Of a DNA stretch of 12,321 nt, positions 1 to 6,879 are shown in pieces. The position numbers and the translations under genes are program-made. Position 1 is the first letter of the stretch. Each line of letters starts with the position of its first letter. Below the pieces are notes generated by a model, which worked only from the letters and a program-made list of their open reading frames with translations, was not told the DNA's origin and did no database searches. The stretch covers positions 1-12,321 of the forward strand of contig JAHYYS010000072.1 in assembly GCA_019424865.1 (NCBI GenBank), read 5' to 3'. This DNA comes from a bacterium (GTDB lineage: Bacteria > Bacillota > Clostridia > Oscillospirales > Oscillospiraceae).

Positions 1-52
1 CAGAGCTCTGCAAAAGCTCCACTCCCCAGTTCAAATCTGGGTGGCACCTCCA
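1..52 (+). tRNA. tRNA-Cys (anticodon GCA), 3' part only
   Basis: The window opens inside a tRNA. The anticodon stem is GAGCT (3-7) paired with AGCTC (15-19). It encloses the seven-base loop CTGCAAA, with anticodon GCA at 10-12, which reads cysteine codons. A five-base variable loop (20-24) follows. The T arm is CCCAG/CTGGG around TTCAAAT (25-41), followed by the 3' acceptor strand TGGCACC (42-48), discriminator U at 49 and an encoded CCA at 50-52. U73 is the usual cysteine identity base. The acceptor 5' strand and D arm lie before the window. Confidence 0.93.
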
Positions 53-89
53 AAACGAAAGGACATCCGAAAGGATGTCCTTTCGTTTT
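52..89 (+). terminator. Intrinsic terminator of tRNA-Cys
   Basis: A perfect 17-bp inverted repeat lies at 52-68 and 73-89, closed by a GAAA tetraloop (69-72). The 3' arm ends in TTTCGTTTT, so the U-rich stretch is inside the stem. It begins at the last base of the tRNA CCA end, so it probably ends the tRNA transcript and also sets the 3' end for processing. Its symmetry means it would also act on the minus strand. Confidence 0.85.
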
Positions 90-93
90 GGGT

Positions 94-203
94 TCCGCCG
101 CCCAGAGGGCGGATCCACCCTTCGGAGATTAAAATGCTCGGGGAGGTTTTGCCTGCGGCAAAACACTCGCACGGCGCAAAGGCGCCGCGGCCCAGAAGGG
201 CCG
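94..203. repeat. Cluster of four short GC-rich hairpins behind tRNA-Cys
   Basis: Four perfect small inverted repeats follow one another: CCGCCC/GGGCGG with loop AGA (98-112), GTTTTGCC/GGCAAAAC with loop TGC (146-164), CGGCGC/GCGCCG with loop AAAG (172-187) and CGGCCC/GGGCCG with loop AGAA (188-203). No credible coding frame covers them. They could be a structured transcript tail or a dispersed intergenic element. I do not recognise a named RNA family. Confidence 0.5.
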
Positions 204-264
204 TTGGGTGATCTTCAAGATAGCCGATTGAAAATTTGAAATATCTGTATTGTAGCACCTTGTC

Positions 265-298
265 AAAAATCCCGAATGCGAATGCGTTCGGGATTTTT
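265..298. terminator. Bidirectional intrinsic terminator
   Basis: AAAAATCCCGAA (265-276) pairs perfectly with TTCGGGATTTTT (287-298). The ten-base centre can fold further as TGC/GCG. A T-run ends the 3' arm and an A-run begins the 5' arm, so it would stop transcription from either side. No gene immediately upstream needs it, so it may back up the tRNA terminator or insulate the region to its right. Confidence 0.75.
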
Positions 299-392
299 CC
301 TTTTTCCCTTTGCTACCCTGTCCTCTGGATTTTTTGGATAGGGAAGAGGTAAGAGGGAATAAGGAATAGGCAGGGAACGGGGTGCAGAGAGG
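299..392. other. Purine-rich degenerate stretch before the pseudogene
   Basis: After a pyrimidine-rich start, positions 339-380 carry an irregular run of GGGAA/AGGAATA-like units (GGGAAGAGG, AGAGGGAATAAGGAATAGG, CAGGGAACGG). No start codon or ribosome site for the following broken reading frame can be seen here. The run looks like decayed short repeats and not a regulatory site that I can name. Confidence 0.35.
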
Positions 393-563
393 AACCGTCC
401 TCTTCTATCCAAGTCTGAATCCTTCGCTTTGGAAATCATCAGAGTATGCAATGAGATCAAGCGTTCCAAACGGGAAAGGGTTCTCACCAATCAGCTCATC
501 CGCTCCGGAACCAGTATCGGTGCCAATATTCGAGAGGCGTTCTATGGGCATGGTCGTTCCGAC
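393..563 (+). pseudogene. Fragment of four-helix-bundle (S23/IVS-type, TIGR02436-like) protein
   Basis: One frame reads from NRPLLSKSESFALEII, through a charged helix and LTNQLIRSGTSIGANIREA, to FYGHGRSD. The family hallmark is a core of the form QL.RSGTSIGANI.EA followed by a GH.R.DF stretch. These proteins are about 120 residues long and form small helical bundles. They were first met as reading frames in 23S rRNA intervening sequences. Only about 57 residues survive. No ATG/GTG start with a ribosome site is present, and after the Asp codon at 561-563 the frame runs into unrelated GC-rich sequence lacking the C-terminal helices. Both ends are therefore lost. The only in-frame alternative start is TTG at 429, inside the first helix. 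Function unknown. Confidence 0.7.
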
Positions 564-660
564 AAAAGGCGGGGTGCCCCCGCGTCTCCTTTTTCCGCCG
601 TGGGACAATCCCGCCCGGGAAGGGACGAGTCATGGGGAGTGAGGAAATTGTCCCTCGCTG
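564..660. repeat. GC-rich hairpin segment abutting the broken gene
   Basis: This segment begins where the four-helix-bundle homology stops. It contains GCGGGG/CCCCGC with a 3-base loop (569-583), TCCC/GGGA (609-620) and a longer-range pair GGGACAAT/ATTGTCCC (602-609 with 647-654). It has no coding signal. It is a candidate inserted or dispersed intergenic element that may have cut the gene. No target-site duplication or transposase is visible. Confidence 0.4.
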
Positions 661-1141
661 GCGTACTCCCGCCTCCTTTTTGATGTAAATCTTCTGGCAA
701 AAATTATATTTGGCGCGCCTTCCGACAGGTGTATTTTTCCCGTTTGGACCAAAAATTTGTTTGCGTGGACAGGACACATTGCCGCAGGCTTGCGGTTGAA
801 TAAACTGGCTGCCTGCGGGCGGGAGATATCGCGGACCGCTCTGAGCAGGAGGTCCCCCGGCAAGGAACAGCCGCGGAGGAAGCCAAGCGCAGCCCCTGCC
901 CAGAGCGGAAATTTTCTTATTAACAGCAGCCTTTTTCTGATTTTTGGGGCGAGTATAAGCGAGGGAGCGGAAGGGATGGGGAGATTGCCGGCCTGCCCTG
1001 CTCATAATATGAGGTGAATTGGGAAGAATAGGAGGAGCAGGACAGCGCCCTGGAAACGGACCTGTCTTTGCGGCGCGGAGACGCAGAGACGCCGAAGAAA
1101 ATGTCCGCACCACAGAGACAACTGTTGATGCGGAGAGTGTT
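661..1141. other. Non-coding stretch, no gene recognised
   Basis: No frame on either strand here has a ribosome site plus family-like protein content. The visible structure is an AT-rich patch near 685-712, a small hairpin CCGCA/TGCGG (782-795), and the degenerate repeat listed separately near 1070-1137. The minus-strand frames spanning this stretch are low-complexity, Arg/Pro-rich shadows. The region reads as decayed intergenic DNA. Confidence 0.5.
1070..1137. repeat. Degenerate GAGACGC / CAGAGAC repeat remnant
   Basis: Short related units recur: GCGGAGACGCAGAGACGC near 1074-1092, CCACAGAGACA at 1110-1120 and GCGGAGA at 1130-1136. The exact heptamer CAGAGAC occurs at 1084-1090 and 1113-1119. 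This style of repeat (cacagagacacagag-like) is one I associate with the flanks of small helical-bundle and GxxExxY-type genes, which fits the nearby broken gene. That association is from memory. Confidence 0.35.
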
Positions 1142-1183
1142 AAAATATTGACGAACCACTCAATTTTTACTGGAAATTAAGTA

Positions 1184-1211
1184 TTGACAAAATATGAACG
1201 CCTGCTAAAAT
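1184..1211 (+). promoter_or_regulatory. Sigma-A-type promoter of the ABC importer operon
   Basis: A perfect -35 TTGACA (1184-1189) and -10 TAAAAT (1206-1211) are separated by 16 bases. Transcription would start near 1218, giving an untranslated leader of about 40 bases. The -10 is followed directly by the inverted repeat GGACA-CA-TGTCC (1212-1223), which covers the expected start point and could bind a regulator. A weaker TTGACG (1148-1153) lies upstream without a good -10. Confidence 0.75.
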
Positions 1212-1256
1212 GGACACATGTCCCTTGGAGAGATTTGTAAAAATTGGAGGTTCCTA

Positions 1257-2489
1257 ATGAAAAAACTGATCAGCACTCTGCTGTCAGCAGCCATGCTGCT
1301 GACACTCGCTGCCTGCTCAGGCAGCGGAAGCGGCTCCGGCGCCGGCTCCACCGGCGGATCCGGCTCTGAGGCCGGCGACACCTACAAAATCGGCATCGTC
1401 ACCGGTACCGTCTCTCAGTCTGAGGACGACCGCCGCGGCGCCGAGGCTTTCCAGGCCATGTATGGCGAGGACCGGGTTGTTCTGGCTACCTATCCCGACA
1501 ACTTCAGCGAAGAGGTGGAGACCACCATCCAGAGAATTGCCGGACTGGCCGACGACCCCGACATGAAGGCTATCATTGTCAATCAGGCCGTCCCCGGCAC
1601 CACTGAGGCCTTCCGCCAGATCAAGGAGCGCCGTCCCGACATCCTGTGCATCGCCGGCGAGGCCCACGAGGACCTGCCTGAGATCGGTTCCGCTGCCGAC
1701 CTGGTCTGCAACAACGACTTCGTCGCCCGCGGCTACCTGATCATCCGCACCGCCCACGAGCTGGGCTGCACCGACTTCGTGCACATCTCCTTCCCCCGCC
1801 ACATGGCCTATGAGACCATGAGCCGCCGCGTTGCCGTCATGCAGAAGGCCTGTGAGGAGTTCGGCATCGAGTTCCACCAGGAGACCGCGCCCGACCCCAA
1901 CTCTGATGTGGGTATTGCCGGCGCCCAGGCCTTCATCCTGGAGAAGGTGCCCGAGTGGGTCCAGAAGTACGGCGAGCAGGCTGCTTACTTCTGCACCAAC
2001 GACGCGCACACCGAGCCCCTGCTGAAGCAGCTGTTCGAGTACGGCGGCTACTTCATCGAGGCTGACCTGCCCTCCCCCCTGATGGGGTACCCCGGCGCCC
2101 TGGGTCTGGACCTGACCGAGGAGGCCGGCGACTTTGAGGCCATCCTGGCCAAGGTCGAGGACGCTGTGGTGGCCGCCGGCGGCGCCGGCCGGTTCGGCAC
2201 CTGGGCCTACTCCTATGGCTACACCACCTCTGCCGGCCTGGCTCAGCACGCCATGAACGTCATCGACGGCGTGAGCGATCTGACCGACATGGATGATATC
2301 GCCAAGGCCTACGAGGTCTTCTCTCCCGGTGCGGAGTGGAACGGCTCCGGCTACACCAACGCCACCACCGGTGTGAAGTCTGACAACACCTTCCTGGTGT
2401 ATCAGGATACCTATATCATGGACGATCCCGGTTACTACATGGGCTCCACCCAGGTAGAGATTCCTGAGGAGTACTTCACCACCGCCTAA
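1257..2489 (+). CDS. DUF3798-type ABC substrate-binding lipoprotein
   Basis: This is a 410-residue secreted lipoprotein that would capture a solute outside the membrane and pass it to the permeases encoded next. The N-terminus has KK, a hydrophobic helix and lipobox LAAC, with Cys20 as the lipidation site. A Gly/Ser-rich linker (21-40) follows. The mature domain begins at YKIGIVTGTVSQSEDD. Stretches such as GLADDP, IIVNQAVPGT, CIAGEAHED, VHISFPRHM, FCTNDAHTEPLLKQ and PSPLMGYPGALG match my memory of the DUF3798 family, a periplasmic-binding-protein-like group found with sugar-type ABC genes. The start is ATG 1257, preceded by TTGGAGG with six-base spacing. The in-frame ATG at 1218 sits at the predicted transcription start. 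C-ending codons dominate, as expected for an abundant binding protein. The ligand is unknown. Confidence 0.88.
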   Translation: MKKLISTLLSAAMLLTLAACSGSGSGSGAGSTGGSGSEAGDTYKIGIVTGTVSQSEDDRRGAEAFQAMYGEDRVVLATYPDNFSEEVETTIQRIAGLADDPDMKAIIVNQAVPGTTEAFRQIKERRPDILCIAGEAHEDLPEIGSAADLVCNNDFVARGYLIIRTAHELGCTDFVHISFPRHMAYETMSRRVAVMQKACEEFGIEFHQETAPDPNSDVGIAGAQAFILEKVPEWVQKYGEQAAYFCTNDAHTEPLLKQLFEYGGYFIEADLPSPLMGYPGALGLDLTEEAGDFEAILAKVEDAVVAAGGAGRFGTWAYSYGYTTSAGLAQHAMNVIDGVSDLTDMDDIAKAYEVFSPGAEWNGSGYTNATTGVKSDNTFLVYQDTYIMDDPGYYMGSTQVEIPEEYFTTA

Positions 2490-2514
2490 AATTATTTCTC
2501 CAACGGGTCCATTC

Positions 2515-2559
2515 AAACAGCAGGGGGAGGAATTCCCCCTGCTGTTTTCCAAGCAGGGG
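2515..2559 (+). terminator. Attenuator-like hairpin between binding protein and ATPase, with alternative fold
   Basis: A 14-bp stem pairs 2515-2528 with 2534-2547 and ends in TTTT. It probably makes most transcripts stop, or stabilises the upstream mRNA, so that the binding protein outnumbers the transporter. The 3' arm can instead pair with a second AGCAGGGG: CCCCTGCT (2536-2543) with 2552-2559, an 8-bp stem with an 8-base loop. The two folds exclude each other, and the second sits just before the ATPase ribosome site (AGGTAGGG, about 2562-2569). Confidence 0.65.
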
Positions 2560-2576
2560 AAAGGTAGGGTAACACT

Positions 2577-4160
2577 ATGGCAAACAACAGCACTCCGCTG
2601 CTGGAGATGCGAAATATCAAAAAAGACTTCTTTGGCAACCAGGTTCTGACCGACATCAATTTTACGCTGCAGGCCGGCGAGGTTCTGGGTCTTGTGGGTG
2701 AAAATGGCGCCGGCAAGAGCACACTGATGAAAATCCTCTTCGGCATGGATGTGATCCGGGAGACCGGCGGGTATGAGGGGGAGATCCTGCTTGATGGGCA
2801 GACGGTGAAATTCTCCACCCCCTTTGACGCGCTGGCTGCCGGCATCGGCATGGTACACCAGGAGTTTTCGCTGATTCCCGGCTTTACGGCCGCCGAAAAC
2901 ATCCTGCTGAACCGTGAGCCCACCAAAGGAAGTGTGGTATCTGAAATTTTCGGCCCGCGGCTGAATACATTGGATCGCAAAGCGATTGCGGAGCGGGCGG
3001 AAAAGGCTATCGACAAGATGGGGGTCAAAATTGACGCCGATATGGTCATTGGCGATATGCCTGTGGGCCACAAGCAATTTACGGAAATTGCCCGCGAGCT
3101 GAGCAAGGATCAGCTGAAGCTGCTGATCCTGGACGAGCCCACCGCGGTTTTGACCGAGAAGGAGGCCGAGGCGCTGCTGGATTCCATCCGGAGCATGTCG
3201 GCCCAGGGGATTTCGGTCATCTTTATCACCCACCGCCTCCACGAGATCCTGTCCGTCTGTGACAAGGTCGTCATCATGCGGGACGGCTATGTGGTGAAGG
3301 AGAGCCCGGCAAAGGAAATCGATGTGCCCGAGATCACCCGGTGGATGGTGGGCCGGAATGTGGAGTCCGCCTCCGCCGCCGAGGCGCGGGAGCTGCCGGA
3401 CGCCCGGACCATTATGTCCATCCGCAGGCTCTGGGTGGACATGCCCGGCGAGACGGTGCGCGACGTTGACCTGGACATCAAAGAGGGGGAGATCCTGGGC
3501 ATCGGCGGTCTGGCCGGCCAGGGAAAGCTGGGGATTCCCAACGGAGTGATGGGTCTGTACGAGGCGGGCGGCACCGTGGAGTTCGACGGCAAGCCCATCC
3601 CCCTGAACAACCCCAGAAAGTGTCTGGACGCCTCTTTGGCCTTCGTCTCGGAGGACCGGCGGGGCGTGGGATTGCTGCTGGACGAGTCGCTGGAGTGGAA
3701 CGTGGCCTTCTCCGCCATGCAGATCCAGAATAAATTCCTGCGGGATTTCGGCCTGTTCAAGTGGCGGGACGAGCGCGCCATCCGCACGGTGACCGACAAA
3801 TATATCAAGGAGCTGCAGATTAAATGCACCGGCTCCAGGCAGAAGGCCAAGGAGCTCTCCGGCGGCAATCAGCAGAAGGTGTGCTTGGCCAAGGCGTTTG
3901 CACTGCAGCCCAAGTTCCTGTTTGTCTCAGAGCCCACCCGGGGCATCGACGTGGGAGCCAAGGCGCTGGTGCTGGATGCGCTGAAACGGTTCAACCGGGA
4001 GTACGGCGTCACCGTGGTGGTCATCTCCTCCGAGCTGGAGGAGCTGCGCCAGACCTGTGACCGAATCGCCATTGTCTCGGGAGGCAAGATAGCCGGAATT
4101 CTGCCGGCGAGCAAGTCCTCTGAGGAATTTGGCGCACTGATGGTCAGCCAGGTGGTATAA
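2577..4160 (+). CDS. Sugar-type ABC importer ATPase, two fused nucleotide-binding domains (RbsA/LsrA-like)
   Basis: At 527 residues this is the normal length for the RbsA/MglA/LsrA class. It sits under the membrane and powers the two permeases encoded downstream. Domain 1 has Walker A GENGAGKST (41-49), a Q-loop at Gln95, the degenerate signature VGHKQ (163-167), Walker B LLILDEP (182-188) and switch His219. Domain 2 has the degraded Walker A GLAGQGKL (311-318, Leu for Ser/Thr), an intact LSGGNQQ (427-433), Walker B with Ser451 in place of Asp (LFVSEPTRGID), and SSE where the switch His would be. The predicted working ATP site is therefore domain 1 Walker motifs plus the domain 2 signature; the other site looks dead. 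It starts 87 bases after the binding-protein stop and ten bases before permease 1. The substrate is not readable from the sequence. Confidence 0.93.
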   Translation: MANNSTPLLEMRNIKKDFFGNQVLTDINFTLQAGEVLGLVGENGAGKSTLMKILFGMDVIRETGGYEGEILLDGQTVKFSTPFDALAAGIGMVHQEFSLIPGFTAAENILLNREPTKGSVVSEIFGPRLNTLDRKAIAERAEKAIDKMGVKIDADMVIGDMPVGHKQFTEIARELSKDQLKLLILDEPTAVLTEKEAEALLDSIRSMSAQGISVIFITHRLHEILSVCDKVVIMRDGYVVKESPAKEIDVPEITRWMVGRNVESASAAEARELPDARTIMSIRRLWVDMPGETVRDVDLDIKEGEILGIGGLAGQGKLGIPNGVMGLYEAGGTVEFDGKPIPLNNPRKCLDASLAFVSEDRRGVGLLLDESLEWNVAFSAMQIQNKFLRDFGLFKWRDERAIRTVTDKYIKELQIKCTGSRQKAKELSGGNQQKVCLAKAFALQPKFLFVSEPTRGIDVGAKALVLDALKRFNREYGVTVVVISSELEELRQTCDRIAIVSGGKIAGILPASKSSEEFGALMVSQVV

Positions 4161-4170
4161 GGAGGACATC

Positions 4171-5250
4171 ATGGGCAAAACATTAGAGAGAAAAAGCGGC
4201 ATCCAAAGCATGATCGAACGCTTTGGAACGCCCCGGCTGATTATCGCCGGGTTTGTGCTGCTGCTGTTTATTATGGCCCCCATTGTGGGCGCCGACCTGA
4301 GGATGCAGATCGGCAACGTAATCAACCGCTTCAGCTGGAATGCTGTTCTGGTGCTGGCCATGGTCCCCATGATCCAGTCCGGATGCAGCCTGAACTTCGG
4401 CATCCCCCTGGGGATTCTGGCCGGCCTGCTGGGGGGCACCCTGTCCATCGAGCTGGGCTTTACCGGAACCGCCAGCTTCTTCATCGCCATCCTGCTGGCC
4501 ACCCCCTTTGCGGTTCTGGCTGGCGGCGGCTATGGCTGGCTGCTGAACAAGATCAAGGGCGGCGAGATGATGATCGCCACCTATGTGGGCCTGTCCGCCA
4601 TCGCCTTTATGTGCATGATGTGGCTGCTGCTTCCCTATACCGCACCCACCATGGTGTGGGGCCTGGCCGGCAAGGGCCTGCGTACCACCATCTCCCTGAG
4701 CGGATTTTATGACAAGGCGCTGGCCAATCTCCTGCCCGGCATCCCCATCGACCCGGAGAGCGACCTGTATTTCCCCACCGGCAGTATCGTCTTCTTTGGG
4801 GTGCTGGCGTTGGCGGTCTGGGCCTTCTTCCGCTCCAAGACCGGTACGGCCATGACCGCTGTGGGCTCCAACCCCCAGTTTGCCCGGGCCTCCGGCATCA
4901 ACGTGAACCGGATGCGCCTGCTGTCGGTGATCATGTCCACCTGGCTGGGCGCAGTGGGTATCCTGGTCTATCAGCAGGGCTTCGGCTTTATGCAGCTGTA
5001 TATGGCGCCCAATAACATGACCCTGCCTACGGTGTCCGCCATCCTTATCGGCGGCGCGGCTGTCAACAAGGCGTCCATCTCCCATGTGATCATCGGCACC
5101 ATCCTGTACCAGAGCATCGTCACCCTGACGCCCACTGTGATGACCGAAATGATTCACATGGATATCAGCGAGGTCGTCCGCATCATCATCTCCAACGGTA
5201 TGATTGTCTATGCGCTGACCAGAGTTATGAAGGGGGAGGGCTCAAGATGA
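4171..5250 (+). CDS. ABC importer permease 1 (BPD_transp_2, RbsC/LsrC-like)
   Basis: This is a very hydrophobic 359-residue integral membrane protein, forming one half of the import channel. Membrane segments start at about residues 23-41 and 58-70 and continue through 79-120, 136-156, 204-220, 250-268, 287-315 and 335-350. The long cytoplasmic loop GSNPQFARASGINVNRMR (232-249) is the typical RbsC-family site contacting the ATPase. The GGAAVNKASISH stretch (294-305) is the conserved segment before the last helices. ATG 4171 has AAGGAGG ending six bases before it and lies ten bases after the ATPase stop. Its stop overlaps the next start (ATGA), so the pair is probably translationally coupled. 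It likely pairs with permease 2 as a heterodimer. Confidence 0.92.
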   Translation: MGKTLERKSGIQSMIERFGTPRLIIAGFVLLLFIMAPIVGADLRMQIGNVINRFSWNAVLVLAMVPMIQSGCSLNFGIPLGILAGLLGGTLSIELGFTGTASFFIAILLATPFAVLAGGGYGWLLNKIKGGEMMIATYVGLSAIAFMCMMWLLLPYTAPTMVWGLAGKGLRTTISLSGFYDKALANLLPGIPIDPESDLYFPTGSIVFFGVLALAVWAFFRSKTGTAMTAVGSNPQFARASGINVNRMRLLSVIMSTWLGAVGILVYQQGFGFMQLYMAPNNMTLPTVSAILIGGAAVNKASISHVIIGTILYQSIVTLTPTVMTEMIHMDISEVVRIIISNGMIVYALTRVMKGEGSR

Positions 5251-6368
5251 AAGGCAAACAGCGAGCGAAATTCAGCTTGGGCAAGCTGCTGCAGGACAAT
5301 ATCGTGCCCGTCATGTTTATTGTGATCTGCCTGATCTGCTTCCCCCTGTCCGGCTATTCCCCGTCCTATCTGCTCAACGAGCTGATCACCCGCATGGGCC
5401 GGAACACCTTCCTGGTCCTCAGCCTGCTGATCCCCATTATGGCGGGCATGGGCATGAACTTTGCCATGACCCTGGGCGCCATGGCCGGACAGATCGGCCT
5501 GATTCTGGTGGCCGACTGGCAGATCTGGGGCATCCCCGGCATCATCCTGGCCATGATTGTCTCCATTCCCGTTGCCATCCTGCTGGGTATCTTCTGCGGC
5601 AATCTGCTGAACAAGGCCAAGGGCCGTGAGATGATCACCAGCTATATGATTTCCTTTTTCATGAACGGCGTATACCAGCTGGTGGTGCTGTTTATGATGG
5701 GGTCCATTATCCCCATTGCGCACAACACCCTGAAGCTGCCCCGGGGCTACGGCATCCGCAATACCGTCAGCCTGCTGAACATGCGGCAGTCCCTGGATGA
5801 TTTCCTGGCCATCAATGTGGCGGGCGTCAAGATCCCGGTGCTCACCTTCCTCATCATCGGGGTGCTGTGCCTGGTGATTGTCTGGTTCCGGCGCACCAAG
5901 CTGGGCCAGGATATGCGGGCTGTGGCGCAGGATATGGAAGTGGCCCGGGATGCCGGCATCAACGTGGACCGCACCCGCATCATCGCCGTTGTCCTGTCCA
6001 CTGTGATTGCCAGCTTCGGCATGATCATCTATCTGCAGAATCTGGGCAACTTCCCCACTTACAATGCGCACACCCAGATCGGCACCTTCAGCATCGCGGC
6101 CCTGCTGGTGGGCGGCGCCTCGGTGGAGAAGGCCTCCATCGGCAACGCGTTCCTGGGCGTTTTCCTGTTCCACATGATGTTTATCATGGCGCCCGCCGCC
6201 GGCACCACGGTCGCCGGTGACTCCATGATCGGCGAGTATTTCCGCACCTTTGTCTCCTACGGCGTTATTACGCTGGCCCTGATTATGTATGAGACCAGAA
6301 AGCGCAGAAACAAGAGCCAGACCGGCTATCTGCTGGCCCTGGCGCAGGAGGAGGCGAGAGCGAAATGA
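5247..6368 (+). CDS. ABC importer permease 2 (BPD_transp_2, RbsC/LsrD-like)
   Basis: This 373-residue multi-spanning protein is homologous to permease 1. Both carry LLNK.KG.EM after the early helices (here 120-129), a loop of the form GINV.R.R (here TKLGQDMRAVAQ followed by ARDAGINVDRTR, 217-244), and a GGA.V.KASI segment near the end. The ATG overlaps the permease 1 stop by four bases and has GGGGGAGG upstream (5232-5239). It ends in a basic/acidic cytoplasmic tail (KRRNKSQ, then AQEEARAK). The two permeases are clearly diverged, which argues for a heterodimeric channel like LsrC/LsrD and against a single-gene homodimer like RbsC. Confidence 0.91.
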   Translation: MKGKQRAKFSLGKLLQDNIVPVMFIVICLICFPLSGYSPSYLLNELITRMGRNTFLVLSLLIPIMAGMGMNFAMTLGAMAGQIGLILVADWQIWGIPGIILAMIVSIPVAILLGIFCGNLLNKAKGREMITSYMISFFMNGVYQLVVLFMMGSIIPIAHNTLKLPRGYGIRNTVSLLNMRQSLDDFLAINVAGVKIPVLTFLIIGVLCLVIVWFRRTKLGQDMRAVAQDMEVARDAGINVDRTRIIAVVLSTVIASFGMIIYLQNLGNFPTYNAHTQIGTFSIAALLVGGASVEKASIGNAFLGVFLFHMMFIMAPAAGTTVAGDSMIGEYFRTFVSYGVITLALIMYETRKRRNKSQTGYLLALAQEEARAK

Positions 6369-6859
6369 AAAAACGCAATTTCCTCTTTCAGATTCTCCTG
6401 GTGCTGGTTCTGGTGGCCATCGGCGCAGCCATGATGGTCATCGGCCGGGGACATACGGTGTACTTTGACAACAAATCCCTGGAGTATGAAGGCCAGACCT
6501 ACGAGTCCCCCTATAAAATCGAGATCTATCTGGACAACAATGCCCAGGGAGAAGCTGTGGCCAAGCTCTATGACAGAGAGCGCGGCCAGGCCACCCAGAT
6601 CGGCCAGAAGATTACGGTTACGCTGGTCATCACCCAAGAAAAGGGCGGCGAAGAGGAGGCCCCTGTGACCTATGACATCAGCCTGCCCTATAATATGGAC
6701 GCTCCGATTATCAATCTCCCCGCCTATCTGGCGGGGCTGCCGGAGGAGGCCTATCTGTCCGAGTTCATCCCCGTTGCCACGGAGGAGCCCGAGGAGGAGG
6801 TCCCCGAAACCGGCGATGATATGGGCCTGGGCGAGGACATGGGCCTGGGTGACTTCTGA
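6365..6859 (+). CDS. Small membrane-anchored protein of the DUF3798 importer operon (possibly DUF6672)
   Basis: This is a 164-residue protein whose ATG overlaps the permease 2 stop (ATGA), with AGGAGGAGG upstream. Residues 1-4 are basic, 6-27 form one membrane helix, and the rest should face outward. It has a beta-rich, polar middle (TVYFDNKSLEYEGQTY, then VTLVITQ and YDISLPYN) and a strongly acidic tail (139-164) with DMGLG repeated at 152-156 and 158-162. It lacks a lipobox. I recall similar small proteins (named DUF6672 in databases) at this place in DUF3798 importer operons, but that name is from memory. It may be an accessory subunit of the importer, for example helping dock the binding protein. 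No enzymatic motif is visible and its function is unknown. Confidence 0.75.
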   Translation: MKKRNFLFQILLVLVLVAIGAAMMVIGRGHTVYFDNKSLEYEGQTYESPYKIEIYLDNNAQGEAVAKLYDRERGQATQIGQKITVTLVITQEKGGEEEAPVTYDISLPYNMDAPIINLPAYLAGLPEEAYLSEFIPVATEEPEEEVPETGDDMGLGEDMGLGDF

Positions 6860-6879
6860 TTCCGCTGTGCTTGCAGCTT

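Noticed and set aside
94..203. Hairpin cluster considered as a CRISPR array
   Set aside because: The hairpins differ in sequence and are unevenly spaced, with no repeat-spacer pattern.
496..1113. Minus-strand frame of 205 codons in the gene-poor region
   Set aside because: The Arg/Pro/Ser-rich translation shows no family resemblance or ribosome site. It overlaps the broken four-helix-bundle gene and hairpin DNA.
1218..1256. Upstream ATG as start of the binding protein
   Set aside because: It coincides with the predicted transcription start, lacks a ribosome site and would put 13 residues before a normal lipoprotein signal. ATG 1257 has TTGGAGG and the KK-hydrophobic-LAAC pattern.
2569..2574. 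GTAACA copy before the ATPase start codon
   Set aside because: It is a single copy in a ribosome-binding region, without a promoter. It is probably chance, so it was not counted as an operator.
1317..3242. Minus-strand open frame of 641 codons
   Set aside because: It is antisense to the binding protein and ATPase genes. It crosses their intergenic hairpin and has a low-complexity Gly/Val/Leu/His-rich translation.
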